The notes under the pieces were generated by a model. It was given only the letters and a program-made list of their open reading frames with translations. It did no database searches and was not told the origin of the DNA. The position numbers were made by a program, and so were the translations under genes. From positions 62,001-126,000 of the forward strand of contig CAXRGQ010000016.1 of the NCBI GenBank assembly GCA_964230215.1: DNA of 64,000 nt. The letters are read 5' to 3'. Positions 37,647-46,202 of the stretch are shown here, piece by piece; the first letter of the stretch is position 1, and each line of letters starts with the position of its first letter. Source of the stretch: JAUILH01 sp964230215. GTDB taxonomy: Bacteria; Bacteroidota; Bacteroidia; Flavobacteriales_D; JAUILH01.

Positions 37647-37827
37647 GGGCGTGCCCCGCATCATTCTGCAATATTTCATGATAACCCTAGGGCCAGGCTA
37701 TTCACTTTAGCCTTATTTGCTTAGCACAGCCAATGTACGTTCAGTATTAGCTTCTTTCGGTCGCTCCTACTTAACTACATGGCAAGTGCACACTGCATAA
37801 GGGCTGCCGTTTCTATCCTTCACGCGG
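37647..37827. other. Structured-looking non-coding element after mnmE
   Basis: This lies in the 400-bp gap 37615-38014, which has no credible open frame. The element begins GGGCGTGCCCC and ends CCTTCACGCGG, is clearly richer in G+C than its surroundings and holds several short inverted repeats (for example GGGCGTGCCC; GGCTATTC-variable-GGGCTGCC). The start/end pattern resembles an intergenic element I associate with Flavobacteria genomes, but I cannot confirm a family name. It could be a small RNA, a repeat remnant or a decayed insertion. Confidence 0.4.
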
Positions 37828-37870
37828 TTTGGAGTTTTGGGGTATTTATGATGGTGTTTTGGGTTGGTTG

Positions 37871-37897
37871 GTACCACGAGTTGTAAACTCGCGGTAG
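37871..37897. repeat. REP-like palindrome, copy 1
   Basis: TACCACGAGTT-GTA-AACTCGCGGTA forms a hairpin of about eleven pairs with one mismatch near the middle. A diverged copy occurs at 39014, on the other side of the TPR gene. Confidence 0.5.
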
Positions 37898-38014
37898 CTG
37901 GGAGAGTTTTTCTGATAAGTAAAGTTCAGACGTCATCTATTGATTATTTATTCTTAACTTCCAATCAATGGAGCTCCTTAGAAGCTCAATTAAAGACTTT
38001 ATAGATAATTTGAT

Positions 38015-38977
38015 ATGAATCTAATCCAAAAAACTTGCTTCTTATCACTATTAATGGCGTTATCAGGAATAATGTGCTTCAACTCTGTTTTAGCTCAAGA
38101 CATTAAATCCTTGTATGAAGATGCCTCTGATGATTTTAAGAATAAGAATTACAAATCGGCCTTAAAGTCTATTAATAAAGTGTTGGCCATTGACTCATCT
38201 GATGCGTATTATTTTCAATTAAAAGCAAAATGTCACTTAAAATTGGAGGAGTATGAAGAGGCATTTTTTGCTTTTACACGCGGTATTAATAACTTCCCTG
38301 AAGAATCTATGCTTTATAATGAACGTGGCGTATTCTTAACAAGCATGCAAGAATACACTTACGCTAAACAGGATCTAAATCTGGCCGTAAAGTATAGTAA
38401 AAACGATACTGCTCTTATGCAATCCTATGTAAATAGATCTATCGCACATAGCAGGGTGCGGAATTTTGAAGAAGCCTATAATGATTTATACGCCGCTTAT
38501 AAAATTGATTCTACCGATATAGCGGTCCTTGTTAACTTAGGTGCAATCTGTGATGAAATTGGAAAGGGTGAAGAAACTTTGGTTTATTTGTTAAAAGCCC
38601 TTGAGCTTGATTCGACCTTTTTTGCCATATATGGAAACATAGGTTTTAAATATCAAGAGATGGGCGAATATGCAAAGGCAATTGAATACTTTGATAAAGT
38701 GTTGGAAATGGACCCAGATCAGGCACTTGGTTACAGCAATAGAGCATATTGCCGATACAAGTTAGGAGATCTTAAAGCCGCAATGAAGGACATCAATAAA
38801 TCAATAAAAATGTACCCCGCTAATTCATACGCCTATAGAATTCGTGGACTTATATACTTAGAGCAAGGTTCCAAGGAAAAAGCATGTACGGATTTTGATG
38901 AAGCCATTAACAGAGGATTTACGACGACCTATGGAATGGAGGTAGTAAACTTACAGATGGAACATTGTAGCGAATAA
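38015..38977 (+). CDS. Exported TPR protein
   Basis: 320 residues: an N-terminal signal peptide (about 1-28, ending 'VLAQ') and about eight tetratricopeptide repeats, such as 'AIEYFDKVLEMDPDQALGYSNRAYCRYKLGD'. TPR solenoids hold partner proteins; no partner is evident. The gene stands alone between repeat-containing intergenic regions (REP-like palindromes at 37871 and 39014). Function unknown. Confidence 0.88.
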   Translation: MNLIQKTCFLSLLMALSGIMCFNSVLAQDIKSLYEDASDDFKNKNYKSALKSINKVLAIDSSDAYYFQLKAKCHLKLEEYEEAFFAFTRGINNFPEESMLYNERGVFLTSMQEYTYAKQDLNLAVKYSKNDTALMQSYVNRSIAHSRVRNFEEAYNDLYAAYKIDSTDIAVLVNLGAICDEIGKGEETLVYLLKALELDSTFFAIYGNIGFKYQEMGEYAKAIEYFDKVLEMDPDQALGYSNRAYCRYKLGDLKAAMKDINKSIKMYPANSYAYRIRGLIYLEQGSKEKACTDFDEAINRGFTTTYGMEVVNLQMEHCSE

Positions 38978-39013
38978 TCAACCTTATTATCTGTCTACAA
39001 ATAAGAATCGTTA

Positions 39014-39042
39014 GCTGCCACGAGTTTTCAACTCATTGCAGT
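39014..39042. repeat. REP-like palindrome, copy 2
   Basis: Contains GCCACGAGTTTTCAACTC followed by ATTGCAG, a diverged version of the 37871 copy (shared CCACGAGTT...AACTC core). It lies in the 92-bp gap after the TPR gene. Confidence 0.45.
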
Positions 39043-39069
39043 ATTGGCAGGGCAAGAGTATCGACAAAT

Positions 39070-39972
39070 TTACTTGCTATTTATATCTAGTATAGCCTTA
39101 GTAACAGCATCTGGATCCTCTTCTTGAGGAAAATGACCAATATCCTTTAATTTAACCACGGAAGCACTGGGCCATAAACTTAAAAATTTGTCCAGCTCTT
39201 GCTGTCTAAAAGCAATGTCTTTCATACCCCAAACAAAAGAAGCAGGAATACCTGAGATTCTATCTCGTTGATTCCATAGCTTATCTAACCACTCACTAGA
39301 ACCAATAATTTGTCCTGGAAAAACCCAGCTACCTTTGCGTTCTTTAGGTGTTGACATATGCTTATAATAATGCTTATGCACGTTTTTTGATAACTTCCTT
39401 TTATCGCCAACAGCCTTTTTGACCACCGCTTTTCCGAAGAAATTAAAGTTTTTAATCATCCATTTACCAATGCCTTTTCCCATAAAATTGCTAAACTTCT
39501 CAAAATGAGGATCCCCTTTTACGGACCACATAAAGGTGTTTAGAAAAACTATATTTTTAATTCTCTCTGGATGCTTAACGGCATAGTTTAAACCTATAGG
39601 TCCACCCCAATCATTCACAACCAAAGTTATGTTTTGTAAATCTAGACTTTCCAAAAACGCTTCAAAGATATCAGCTTGTGATGAAGGTAAATAGTCAAAC
39701 GTATATGGTTTATCTGATAGACCAAAACCAATACAATCGTGAGCAATACAACGATTAGTAGCACTCAACTCTTTGATGATTTTGCGGTATTCAAAACTCC
39801 ATCCTGGATTTCCATGCACCATTACTATGGGGTCTCCTTCTCCCTCATCAATATAATGTACTTTACCTTCGCTTGAATTAAAATAATGTCCAAAAAATGG
39901 GTATTCGTTTCTATCTATCCAACTCGGATATTCTATTTGTGCATTTGTTTGTTTCATAAGTCCTAATAACAT
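39070..39972 (-). CDS. Alpha/beta-hydrolase of the haloalkane dehalogenase type
   Basis: 300 residues without signal peptide. 'VHGNPGWSFEYR' holds the oxyanion/halide-binding Asn position, the nucleophile is Asp121 in 'VVNDWGGPIGL' (Asp plus Trp as in haloalkane dehalogenases), and the catalytic His is in 'IGHFPQEE'. A helical cap domain lies about 140-215. It could be a dehalogenase or an epoxide-hydrolase-like enzyme; the natural substrate is not known. An alternative ATG at 39957 has AGGA five bases ahead and may be the true start. A hairpin repeat lies just upstream. Confidence 0.85.
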   Translation of the reverse strand: MLLGLMKQTNAQIEYPSWIDRNEYPFFGHYFNSSEGKVHYIDEGEGDPIVMVHGNPGWSFEYRKIIKELSATNRCIAHDCIGFGLSDKPYTFDYLPSSQADIFEAFLESLDLQNITLVVNDWGGPIGLNYAVKHPERIKNIVFLNTFMWSVKGDPHFEKFSNFMGKGIGKWMIKNFNFFGKAVVKKAVGDKRKLSKNVHKHYYKHMSTPKERKGSWVFPGQIIGSSEWLDKLWNQRDRISGIPASFVWGMKDIAFRQQELDKFLSLWPSASVVKLKDIGHFPQEEDPDAVTKAILDINSK

Positions 39973-39978
39973 TTTTAA

Positions 39979-40010
39979 AACCCTCAGAGTCTCACTTAGA
40001 GGACTCTGAG
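39979..40010. repeat. Hairpin repeat copy A, inverted
   Basis: AACCCTCAGAGTC...GACTCTGAG in the opposite orientation to the copies at 40587 and 40767; stem CTCAGAGTC/GACTCTGAG, loop TCACTTAGAG. It sits between the hydrolase start and the lipoprotein gene end. Confidence 0.6.
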
Positions 40011-40022
40011 CTCTAATATATA

Positions 40023-40412
40023 TTATCGTCTAACATCATCCTGATTAATCACTCCAATTGCTTTTATTGAACCAATTGTGTCAAGTGTAATATATTCAGA
40101 CCACCAGTTCTCACCATCAGAAACCATTAAACACTCGCATTCGACTCTACCAATCTCATCATTTATAAATATTGTATTTACTAAGTACACGTTTTCAGCT
40201 GTATCTACTTCTACCACGCTAGAATCAGAGTAACTGTCAATAAACTTTGTCTTTTCTTCGTCCAACAAGTATTTTCTAATGATTCTTGATTGACATAATT
40301 CAAAAGCCTTTAACCTGTTTTCATTGCCTGCTTCATCACTGAAATCGCGATTATCATTACATGCAATCATTAATATGCCTACGATTAAGCCAACTAATAA
40401 AACTTTATGCAT
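40023..40412 (-). CDS. Small lipoprotein of unknown function
   Basis: 129 residues with a signal peptide and lipobox MIAC (Cys18), then an acidic, mostly beta region with a Cys in 'VECECLMVSDGENWWSEYI'. Flanked on both sides by copies of the same hairpin repeat, which is unusual among its neighbours. No recognised family. The signal peptide and length make it credible as a gene. Confidence 0.65.
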   Translation of the reverse strand: MHKVLLVGLIVGILMIACNDNRDFSDEAGNENRLKAFELCQSRIIRKYLLDEEKTKFIDSYSDSSVVEVDTAENVYLVNTIFINDEIGRVECECLMVSDGENWWSEYITLDTIGSIKAIGVINQDDVRR

Positions 40413-40511
40413 CTTTTAAACATTTCTTAACCCCTATCTCAGATTGACATTTCTTCATCAAAGTTGATTTTCAAAGGTATTCAGCTGTTCGCTGTCGCTC
40501 GATCACAATGG

Positions 40512-40628
40512 CAATCGTCATCTAAACTTCCTAATTCAATTATTCGCAACCTGAAAGATAAGATTTGAATCATCTGCACAAGCTAATCAGAGTCCTCTGC
40601 GAGTGACTCTGAGGGTTTAGTAATAAAA
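40512..40628. repeat. Direct repeat unit with hairpin, copy B
   Basis: From CAATCGTCATC through GAATCATCTG to a hairpin TCAGAGTC (40587-40594) / GACTCTGA (40605-40612) and GGGTTTAGTAATAAAA. The same order recurs at 40701-40807. With copy C it fills most of the 407-bp gap 40413-40819, which has no credible gene. Confidence 0.65.
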
Positions 40629-40700
40629 CTTCATCAATCTCTATTATGTATTGTGATTTTAGCATTTACGTTTACACCTTGTCCAAAACATAGTGTTTCG

Positions 40701-40807
40701 CAATCGTCATCCAAACTAAACAATTTAAACTCTTTGAATACTTAAGAATCATCTGAACAAACTGCTCAGAGTCCTCTGCTAGTGACTCTGAGGGTTTAGT
40801 GATAAAA
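40701..40807. repeat. Direct repeat unit with hairpin, copy C
   Basis: CAATCGTCATC...GAATCATCTGAACAA...TCAGAGTCCTCTGCTAG then GACTCTGAGGGTTTAG, ending GATAAAA. It ends 13 bases from the stop of the next minus-strand gene, so its hairpin could also act as that gene's terminator. Confidence 0.65.
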
Positions 40808-40819
40808 GCCTCATATTCC

Positions 40820-42307
40820 CTAAAACCTAAACCTCATAAAGCCCATACTCAATGACAATGTAGGACCGTTCTGTACGAAGAATGAAACTGCATCACGACT
40901 TGCAATCCCCATTTCATACGTTCCGCTTGGTGGGGTAATCACTAAACCAACTGGCACTTGAGAACCATAGTTGCCGCCTGTTACAAATCCTGCTTGCAAT
41001 TTTAACCATGGTAATACATTTAAATCACCACCAAATCCAATTAGTGCACCTTCTAAACTTCCTGGCTCCTCATTGCCTGGCATTATAATGTCTACTCCTA
41101 ATTCAGCCACTTTTCCAAAACGGTAACTTGCGCCAAATCGAATTGTAGATGGGAGCTTTACTACCTTTTCTTCCAAACCGTCCCACTGCAACAAGCCATC
41201 TTCTCCAGTAAAATCTTGAATGGAAGCGGCTATATTATAGCTCTCAAGGCCTTCTGCATCTGTGCTAGTTAAAATCGTATCTCTAACAGTATAAACGTTT
41301 CCGCTCCATGTGATGCTTCCTCCATTGATGTATGACAAGCCTAATTTCAACTTATTAAAGAGAACCGCATTCACACCAAAATCATAACCAATTCCGCTAC
41401 CCACTGCTTTTGGTAAACGGCCTCCCCCCTGCTCTATAGTTGATGGATTATCATTTGCAGCCGTTCCGTAATCAATATCAAAGAATGGAGTAATAGCTGA
41501 GAAAGCCGTCAGGTTATTATTCATTGCAGAGATTTCCATAATCGCCAATCCTTGCAGATATTTGATGCCCACACCTCCGTATAAAGCGAACAAACTATCT
41601 TTTTCGAAGATCTTTCTACCATAGGACAAGTTGTACTCGCGATACCAATGCATGGTCATAACCGAGTTGTCTAATATTTGAGACATGTATTGCGGAGTGT
41701 TCGTAAATCCGTTTAATATGCTGTCTCTACTATAATTGTCTATGTTGGCATTATTATTCTCAACCTGCACAGTATCTCCGTTACCATTAATCACAGTCAA
41801 CGAATCAAAATAGCTAGATGTCTTTCCTAAAAACAACAAATCAGATGCCGTTGGGCCTAATTTTGAATACCATTGAAATCTATCGTTTATTCTGAATGCA
41901 ATTCCGCCTAGTTTATCACTCGTAAATGCCGCTCCAATTGCGCTAAAATCCGCGTTAAAAGCTAATCCTGCATCTGCAAAATCTTTTGCTGCTTGCACTT
42001 TTTCATCATAGGTGAAATCCGTGGCAGATTTGTTCTGTATCATCGCCTTGAATTCATCTCTTAACGCTTGTTTACTCAAAGCCTCTGAATGCAATGAATA
42101 ACTCATTTCATTTAAACCGATAGCCACCTTCTTATTCTCAAACTTCCAGCTCCAACCTAAGTTTGCTGGATTTATGCCCAATGCCTGGTAATCCGTTGCA
42201 AAGGTTGTCGCTCCACCTCTACCTGTAGATGTAAATGATGAACCTTCCGTCTGTGCACCAGCATTATAAGCTAAACACACACTAAATAGTGCAATAAACT
42301 TTTTCAT
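40820..42307 (-). CDS. Outer-membrane protein, DUF5723-like
   Basis: 495 residues; signal peptide 'MKKFIALFSVCLAYNAGAQ'. The opening 'GRGGATTFATDYQALGINPANLGW' is the hallmark of a Bacteroidota barrel family resembling DUF5723/FadL-type proteins, in which an early 'NPA' segment folds into the pore. Many alternating strands follow and it ends 'LSMGFMRFRF'. It may transport hydrophobic molecules or belong to the T9SS accessory barrels, which I cannot decide. Monocistronic. Confidence 0.8.
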   Translation of the reverse strand: MKKFIALFSVCLAYNAGAQTEGSSFTSTGRGGATTFATDYQALGINPANLGWSWKFENKKVAIGLNEMSYSLHSEALSKQALRDEFKAMIQNKSATDFTYDEKVQAAKDFADAGLAFNADFSAIGAAFTSDKLGGIAFRINDRFQWYSKLGPTASDLLFLGKTSSYFDSLTVINGNGDTVQVENNNANIDNYSRDSILNGFTNTPQYMSQILDNSVMTMHWYREYNLSYGRKIFEKDSLFALYGGVGIKYLQGLAIMEISAMNNNLTAFSAITPFFDIDYGTAANDNPSTIEQGGGRLPKAVGSGIGYDFGVNAVLFNKLKLGLSYINGGSITWSGNVYTVRDTILTSTDAEGLESYNIAASIQDFTGEDGLLQWDGLEEKVVKLPSTIRFGASYRFGKVAELGVDIIMPGNEEPGSLEGALIGFGGDLNVLPWLKLQAGFVTGGNYGSQVPVGLVITPPSGTYEMGIASRDAVSFFVQNGPTLSLSMGFMRFRF

Positions 42308-42374
42308 GATAAACGATTTGGGAAATCAAGATAATGATTTCTTAGCAGACTTATATTATGCCTGCAATAAAAAA

Positions 42375-42412
42375 AATCCTGACAATTCCCGTAAACAGGG
42401 GATGCCAGGATT
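42375..42412 (-). terminator. Rho-independent terminator of the PKD T9SS gene
   Basis: Outer stem AATCCTG/CAGGATT with an inner ATTCCC/GGGGAT stem and a central loop, 23 bases after the stop codon; on the minus strand it runs into TTTTTTT. Confidence 0.75.
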
Positions 42413-42435
42413 ATCTATACATTAGCAAGAGGAAA

Positions 42436-43788
42436 TTACTGCTTAATGATCTTTGTTGTATTCAGAATTTGACCGTCAGCATTATGAATATTCAACATAT
42501 ACATACCAACTGATAAATGATTGATGTCAAGTGTTTTAAACGTAGAATTTAAATTCTCTCTATACACTTCCTGACCAACTGTACAGCGAATTGAAACAGT
42601 ATAATCATCGCTTCTTCCATTAATTTGAAGATTGATGATGTCATTCGTCGGATTTGGGTAGACAATTACCTCTACGTTTTCCACTTCATTCACACTTACA
42701 GGTGCACTTGCATAGACATATAGATTACCTCCTGTAGTCGAATCTACTACAATAGTATCACAATAGGTATCTGAACATCCGGCATTGTCGCTTATCGTTA
42801 GACATACTAAATACGTTCCATAAGAGGAATAGGTATGTTGTGTATTAGGCTGAAAAGATGTATTCCCATCGCCGAAATCCCAAGTGTATGTTAAGTTAGA
42901 TCCAACAGAGTTACCGTAGATGTAGATACCGTTTCCACTTGAATCTGGATACCACGAGAAAGATGCGAAACAGTTGCTACCTCCTCCAGAAGTTGTAACC
43001 GCAGTACACGTTGAATCACACCAGTTACCAGTGCTATCATAACCGTAGAGACATACAGTGTATGTTCCGGCAGCTGCAGGATATACAAGTGTAGGGTTTG
43101 TGTTATTATACACCACATTCCAGTTAGCATCAAATACATACCATTCAACACTTGATGTTCCAGTTGATTGATGTTCGCCATATAAGTAACCAGCCGAATC
43201 AATCACCCAGAAATTCAGATTACATGATCCGCCCGAACCACCTGATCCAGCTACCGTGTGATAATTACATGTGGAATCACACCAGTTACCGCCAGCATCA
43301 TAGGTGTATAAACATACATAGTATGTACCCGCACCAACGTTTGCCATAAAGTTCGAGTTAGTTCCGTTGTAAACAGTATTCCATGCATTGTCATAAACAT
43401 ACCACTCAACACTTGAAGCACCTGTAGACGCATCAAATCCATATAAATAGCCAGCCGAATCTACCAATGAAAAGTTTGCTTGGCAATTTACTGCCGCATT
43501 AGAAATTACAATCGAATCGCAATGTGTAGATGAACACCCATTTAATGAATCATAAACAGTTAAACAGGCTAAATACAAACCATTGCTTGCATATGTATGA
43601 TTTGGATTCTGAGCATATGAGGTATTCCCATCGCCAAAATCCCAGTAATAAAATGGAGCGCTCACAGATGACATATCTGTAAACTGCACATTTGGGTCGT
43701 TATTTGTAAACGAAAAGTCGGCCGTGCATTGTGCATTTATTTGACCTGACATAAAGATCGTTGTAAAGAGTAAAGCTAGTTGTTTCAT
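42436..43788 (-). CDS. T9SS-exported PKD-domain protein with internal duplication
   Basis: 450 residues: signal peptide (1-19); PKD domain (about 22-98, 'YYWDFGDGNTSYAQNPNHTY'); two near-identical units of about 85 residues (about 100-180 and 190-270) each with 'DSAGYLYG', 'SSVEWYV' and 'GNWCDSTC'; a second PKD domain (about 275-350, 'YTWDFGDGNTSFQPNTQHTY'); and a sorting domain with 'VIVYPNPTND'. Many paired cysteines suggest disulphides outside the cell. Surface or secreted protein, ligand unknown. Confidence 0.92.
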   Translation of the reverse strand: MKQLALLFTTIFMSGQINAQCTADFSFTNNDPNVQFTDMSSVSAPFYYWDFGDGNTSYAQNPNHTYASNGLYLACLTVYDSLNGCSSTHCDSIVISNAAVNCQANFSLVDSAGYLYGFDASTGASSVEWYVYDNAWNTVYNGTNSNFMANVGAGTYYVCLYTYDAGGNWCDSTCNYHTVAGSGGSGGSCNLNFWVIDSAGYLYGEHQSTGTSSVEWYVFDANWNVVYNNTNPTLVYPAAAGTYTVCLYGYDSTGNWCDSTCTAVTTSGGGSNCFASFSWYPDSSGNGIYIYGNSVGSNLTYTWDFGDGNTSFQPNTQHTYSSYGTYLVCLTISDNAGCSDTYCDTIVVDSTTGGNLYVYASAPVSVNEVENVEVIVYPNPTNDIINLQINGRSDDYTVSIRCTVGQEVYRENLNSTFKTLDINHLSVGMYMLNIHNADGQILNTTKIIKQ

Positions 43789-43858
43789 AATTTAGTTTTT
43801 GTTCTTATTAAACTAAACACATGTGCTATTCGATTCGCTGCACATGAATTAAAAAAAA

Positions 43859-45511
43859 TTAAAAAATAATTCGATATCCCGCTGAAAGACCTATAAACCT
43901 TAGCTTTCGGTCGTAAATTAAATTTGAATTATTAAAGCTAGAAATGTGCTTTGATAATGATGCGCCAAGATATACGCCATGTTTCTCACCAAATAAATAG
44001 TTGGCTCGTATCATTGCCCTTGCAGATAATAGACCTGCCTTTTTATGACTGCTTTCTAAATCAATCAAGTCATATTGTGCGTTTTGAATTGCTCGTCCAT
44101 CAAACTTGCTAAATACACTAATATTTACACCTCCGCTAACATCAAAGTTCCAGCGCCTTCCTACTTGGAAAGTATATCCCATCATTAGAGGAATCGAATG
44201 AATTTTATAGAAGTTTTCTTGATATCCAATTGAACTCAAGTAGTTTGACATTGCTGTCGAGTCTGTAATGTATATGGTATCTCCTGTGGCGGAATCTTGA
44301 TACGCACCTACTGTATCGATTTGATAAGTAGTTATAGAATCTGTGTAGCTAAAACCGTAGGTCTCACCAAATGAGGTAAAGTTATAGCCTGTTTCAGCGA
44401 ACAAGCCTGGTGTGAAATAATAGGCCAGTCCGGCTTCAAAATTTAATCCTGAAGACAAGTTTGAATTCTGCTCCAAACCTTCTCCAAAGCTCGTGTTTGC
44501 TGTTGTTTTGTCAAACTGCTGCTTTAGGCTATTTAGACCTATACCCGCATGGGCACGCCATCTTGGGAAAATTCTGCCGTGCGAATCCATTGGGTTATTC
44601 TCATGTTCTGGCATGTCACCTAGGTCTAAATCGATTGGTAACGCAGATAGCACAATTAACTCCATAGCTGATTTGGTTTCCGCCACAGATGTACCCAGTC
44701 CAGTATTGTTGTTTGATGCGCTAGCAGCATTGCTTGTATTATCTGTTGTGTTTTGTGTACTATTACCTCCTATCTCAGTTTCATTGCTACCTGTCGAATT
44801 ATTTGATCCATTTTGATTTTGGGATACGGCAGAAGTGTTTGGAGATGTCCCTTGAGTTCCTGTTGCCCCCTGACTTGATGCATTAAAGCCAGAAGTGTTT
44901 CGATTTGATGTGTTGCTTGTATTATTCGCGGCTAAGCTATTTCGTTCTCCAGAACTAGAGCTACCAGTATTATTGCTTGAGTTCGTTGACGAAGAATTAC
45001 TGGAGCTATTTCTGTTTGAAGCAGCTGAATTACCAGCATTTGATGTATTTGAACTAGATGTATTGCCTGATGAAGAATTAGCCACTCCATGTGTAGGAGT
45101 CGAAATATTACTTGATTCGGGTGTAGAATTATATGCCTCTATTTCACTTCTCTTAGCATTGACATTATTTTCAGAAGCTTGATTATTGTTGACATTTGAA
45201 TTATCGGATGTTGAAGCCACCTTATCCGATTGTGAAACTTGCTCGTTAGCTATATCTTTTGAAAGCTTAGATGAGCCTTCAGCAAGACCTTGCTTATCAC
45301 CGGGACCATTAGTTGTAGTCTGAGTAAAGTACCAAACTCCTAATATCACAATTCCCACGGCTAATCCTGAAAAGAATAACCAAAGACCTATTTTCCTTGT
45401 TGATGATGATCCAGCTTGGATAGCACGCCAGGCTTCAGAGGGCGGACTTAGTTCAAAGCCATCCAGCTTATCTTTTACGGCATCATCAATATGTTTTTGT
45501 TTATCTAACAT
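43859..45511 (-). CDS. Probable dual-membrane-spanning anti-sigma factor with C-terminal barrel
   Basis: 550 residues. Cytoplasmic head 1-40 ('DAVKDKLDGFELSPPSEAWRAI'), one inner-membrane helix 41-62 preceded by TRK, a 255-residue Ser/Asn/Thr-rich linker (63-317, most extreme 101-275), and an outer-membrane beta-barrel (about 318-550) ending 'IGLSAGYRIIF'. It overlaps the ECF sigma factor gene by seven bases. In Bacteroides, proteins of this layout have been described as dual membrane-spanning anti-sigma factors; here the assignment is by layout and operon only. The head would hold the sigma factor, the barrel sense the outer membrane. Confidence 0.7.
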   Translation of the reverse strand: MLDKQKHIDDAVKDKLDGFELSPPSEAWRAIQAGSSSTRKIGLWLFFSGLAVGIVILGVWYFTQTTTNGPGDKQGLAEGSSKLSKDIANEQVSQSDKVASTSDNSNVNNNQASENNVNAKRSEIEAYNSTPESSNISTPTHGVANSSSGNTSSSNTSNAGNSAASNRNSSSNSSSTNSSNNTGSSSSGERNSLAANNTSNTSNRNTSGFNASSQGATGTQGTSPNTSAVSQNQNGSNNSTGSNETEIGGNSTQNTTDNTSNAASASNNNTGLGTSVAETKSAMELIVLSALPIDLDLGDMPEHENNPMDSHGRIFPRWRAHAGIGLNSLKQQFDKTTANTSFGEGLEQNSNLSSGLNFEAGLAYYFTPGLFAETGYNFTSFGETYGFSYTDSITTYQIDTVGAYQDSATGDTIYITDSTAMSNYLSSIGYQENFYKIHSIPLMMGYTFQVGRRWNFDVSGGVNISVFSKFDGRAIQNAQYDLIDLESSHKKAGLLSARAMIRANYLFGEKHGVYLGASLSKHISSFNNSNLIYDRKLRFIGLSAGYRIIF

Positions 45512-46056
45512 GCTTCTGATTTTTCATGCATTTGCTCCACTGCAAGCATTAATGTTTTTCTAGCTCTTGTTAACTGTGATCTTGAAGAGGATTCGCTTAT
45601 TCCAAGCTGATCAGCAATCTCCTTATGGCTGTATCCGTCAATCGCGTACAAACTGAATACCAGTCTATATCCATCGGGCAATTGACTGATAATCCCCAGC
45701 AGTTCCTTTTCACTTATGGCATCAATGGCGTTGGCAGGAACAGACTCTTCATAAGCCAGTTCAATATCACCACCATCAATCTTTCGAATTTTAGAGCGGT
45801 AGACGTTAATCGCGGTGTTCACCACAATTCGCCTTATCCAACCTTCTAAGGACCCCTCCAAAGTGAAACTCTTAATATGTCCAAACACCTTTATAAAGGC
45901 GTCTTGCAACACATCTTGAGCAGTCTGCTGATCATGACAATACCGCAAACACACTGGATACATTTTAGGCGCAAAAGTATCGTATAGCATACGCTGATAC
46001 TTGGATTTGCCCTTTTGGCATCCCTTTACAATATTTGCCTCTTCAGACCTGTTCAC
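45505..46056 (-). CDS. ECF-family RNA polymerase sigma factor
   Basis: 183 residues starting at GTG; the in-frame stop upstream leaves no ATG, and the first internal Met falls inside region 2. Sigma region 2 (about 20-90) includes 'YDTFAPKMYPVCLRYCHDQQTAQDVLQDAFIKVF' and region 4 (about 120-178) the helix-turn-helix 'YSHKEIADQLGISESSSRSQLTRAR'. It has no extra C-terminal domain. The overlap with the membrane protein gene downstream identifies that protein as its likely anti-sigma regulator. No autoregulatory promoter was identified. Confidence 0.93.
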   Translation of the reverse strand: MNRSEEANIVKGCQKGKSKYQRMLYDTFAPKMYPVCLRYCHDQQTAQDVLQDAFIKVFGHIKSFTLEGSLEGWIRRIVVNTAINVYRSKIRKIDGGDIELAYEESVPANAIDAISEKELLGIISQLPDGYRLVFSLYAIDGYSHKEIADQLGISESSSRSQLTRARKTLMLAVEQMHEKSEAC

Positions 46057-46146
46057 AATAGCTATTCAATCTATAAACAACAGCAAGACGTAAAACGCTG
46101 CATGGAAGTTTATTCGAAATTTGAGATTTGATATTCGATATTAATA

Positions 46147-46181
46147 AAAAGCCCCGATAGAACAGGTCTATCGGGGCTTTT
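46147..46181 (-). terminator. Rho-independent terminator of fabI
   Basis: A perfect 15-bp stem (AAAAGCCCCGATAGA / TCTATCGGGGCTTTT) with loop ACAGG, 22 bases after the fabI stop; T-rich tail on the minus strand. The strongest terminator in the window. Confidence 0.88.
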
Positions 46182-46202
46182 GCGATATTGTTGATTCTAA
46201 AA

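Noticed and set aside
40512..40807. CRISPR array
   Set aside because: Only two direct units of over 100 bases, diverged, with no regular spacers and no cas genes.
44895..45182. 95-codon Leu/Glu-rich frame on the plus strand
   Set aside because: It is the complement of the Ser/Asn-rich linker of the anti-sigma-like gene; its composition follows from that low-complexity stretch.
46057..46146. tRNA or small RNA between the sigma factor and fabI genes
   Set aside because: No cloverleaf or conserved tRNA bases can be drawn; the only structure is the fabI terminator.
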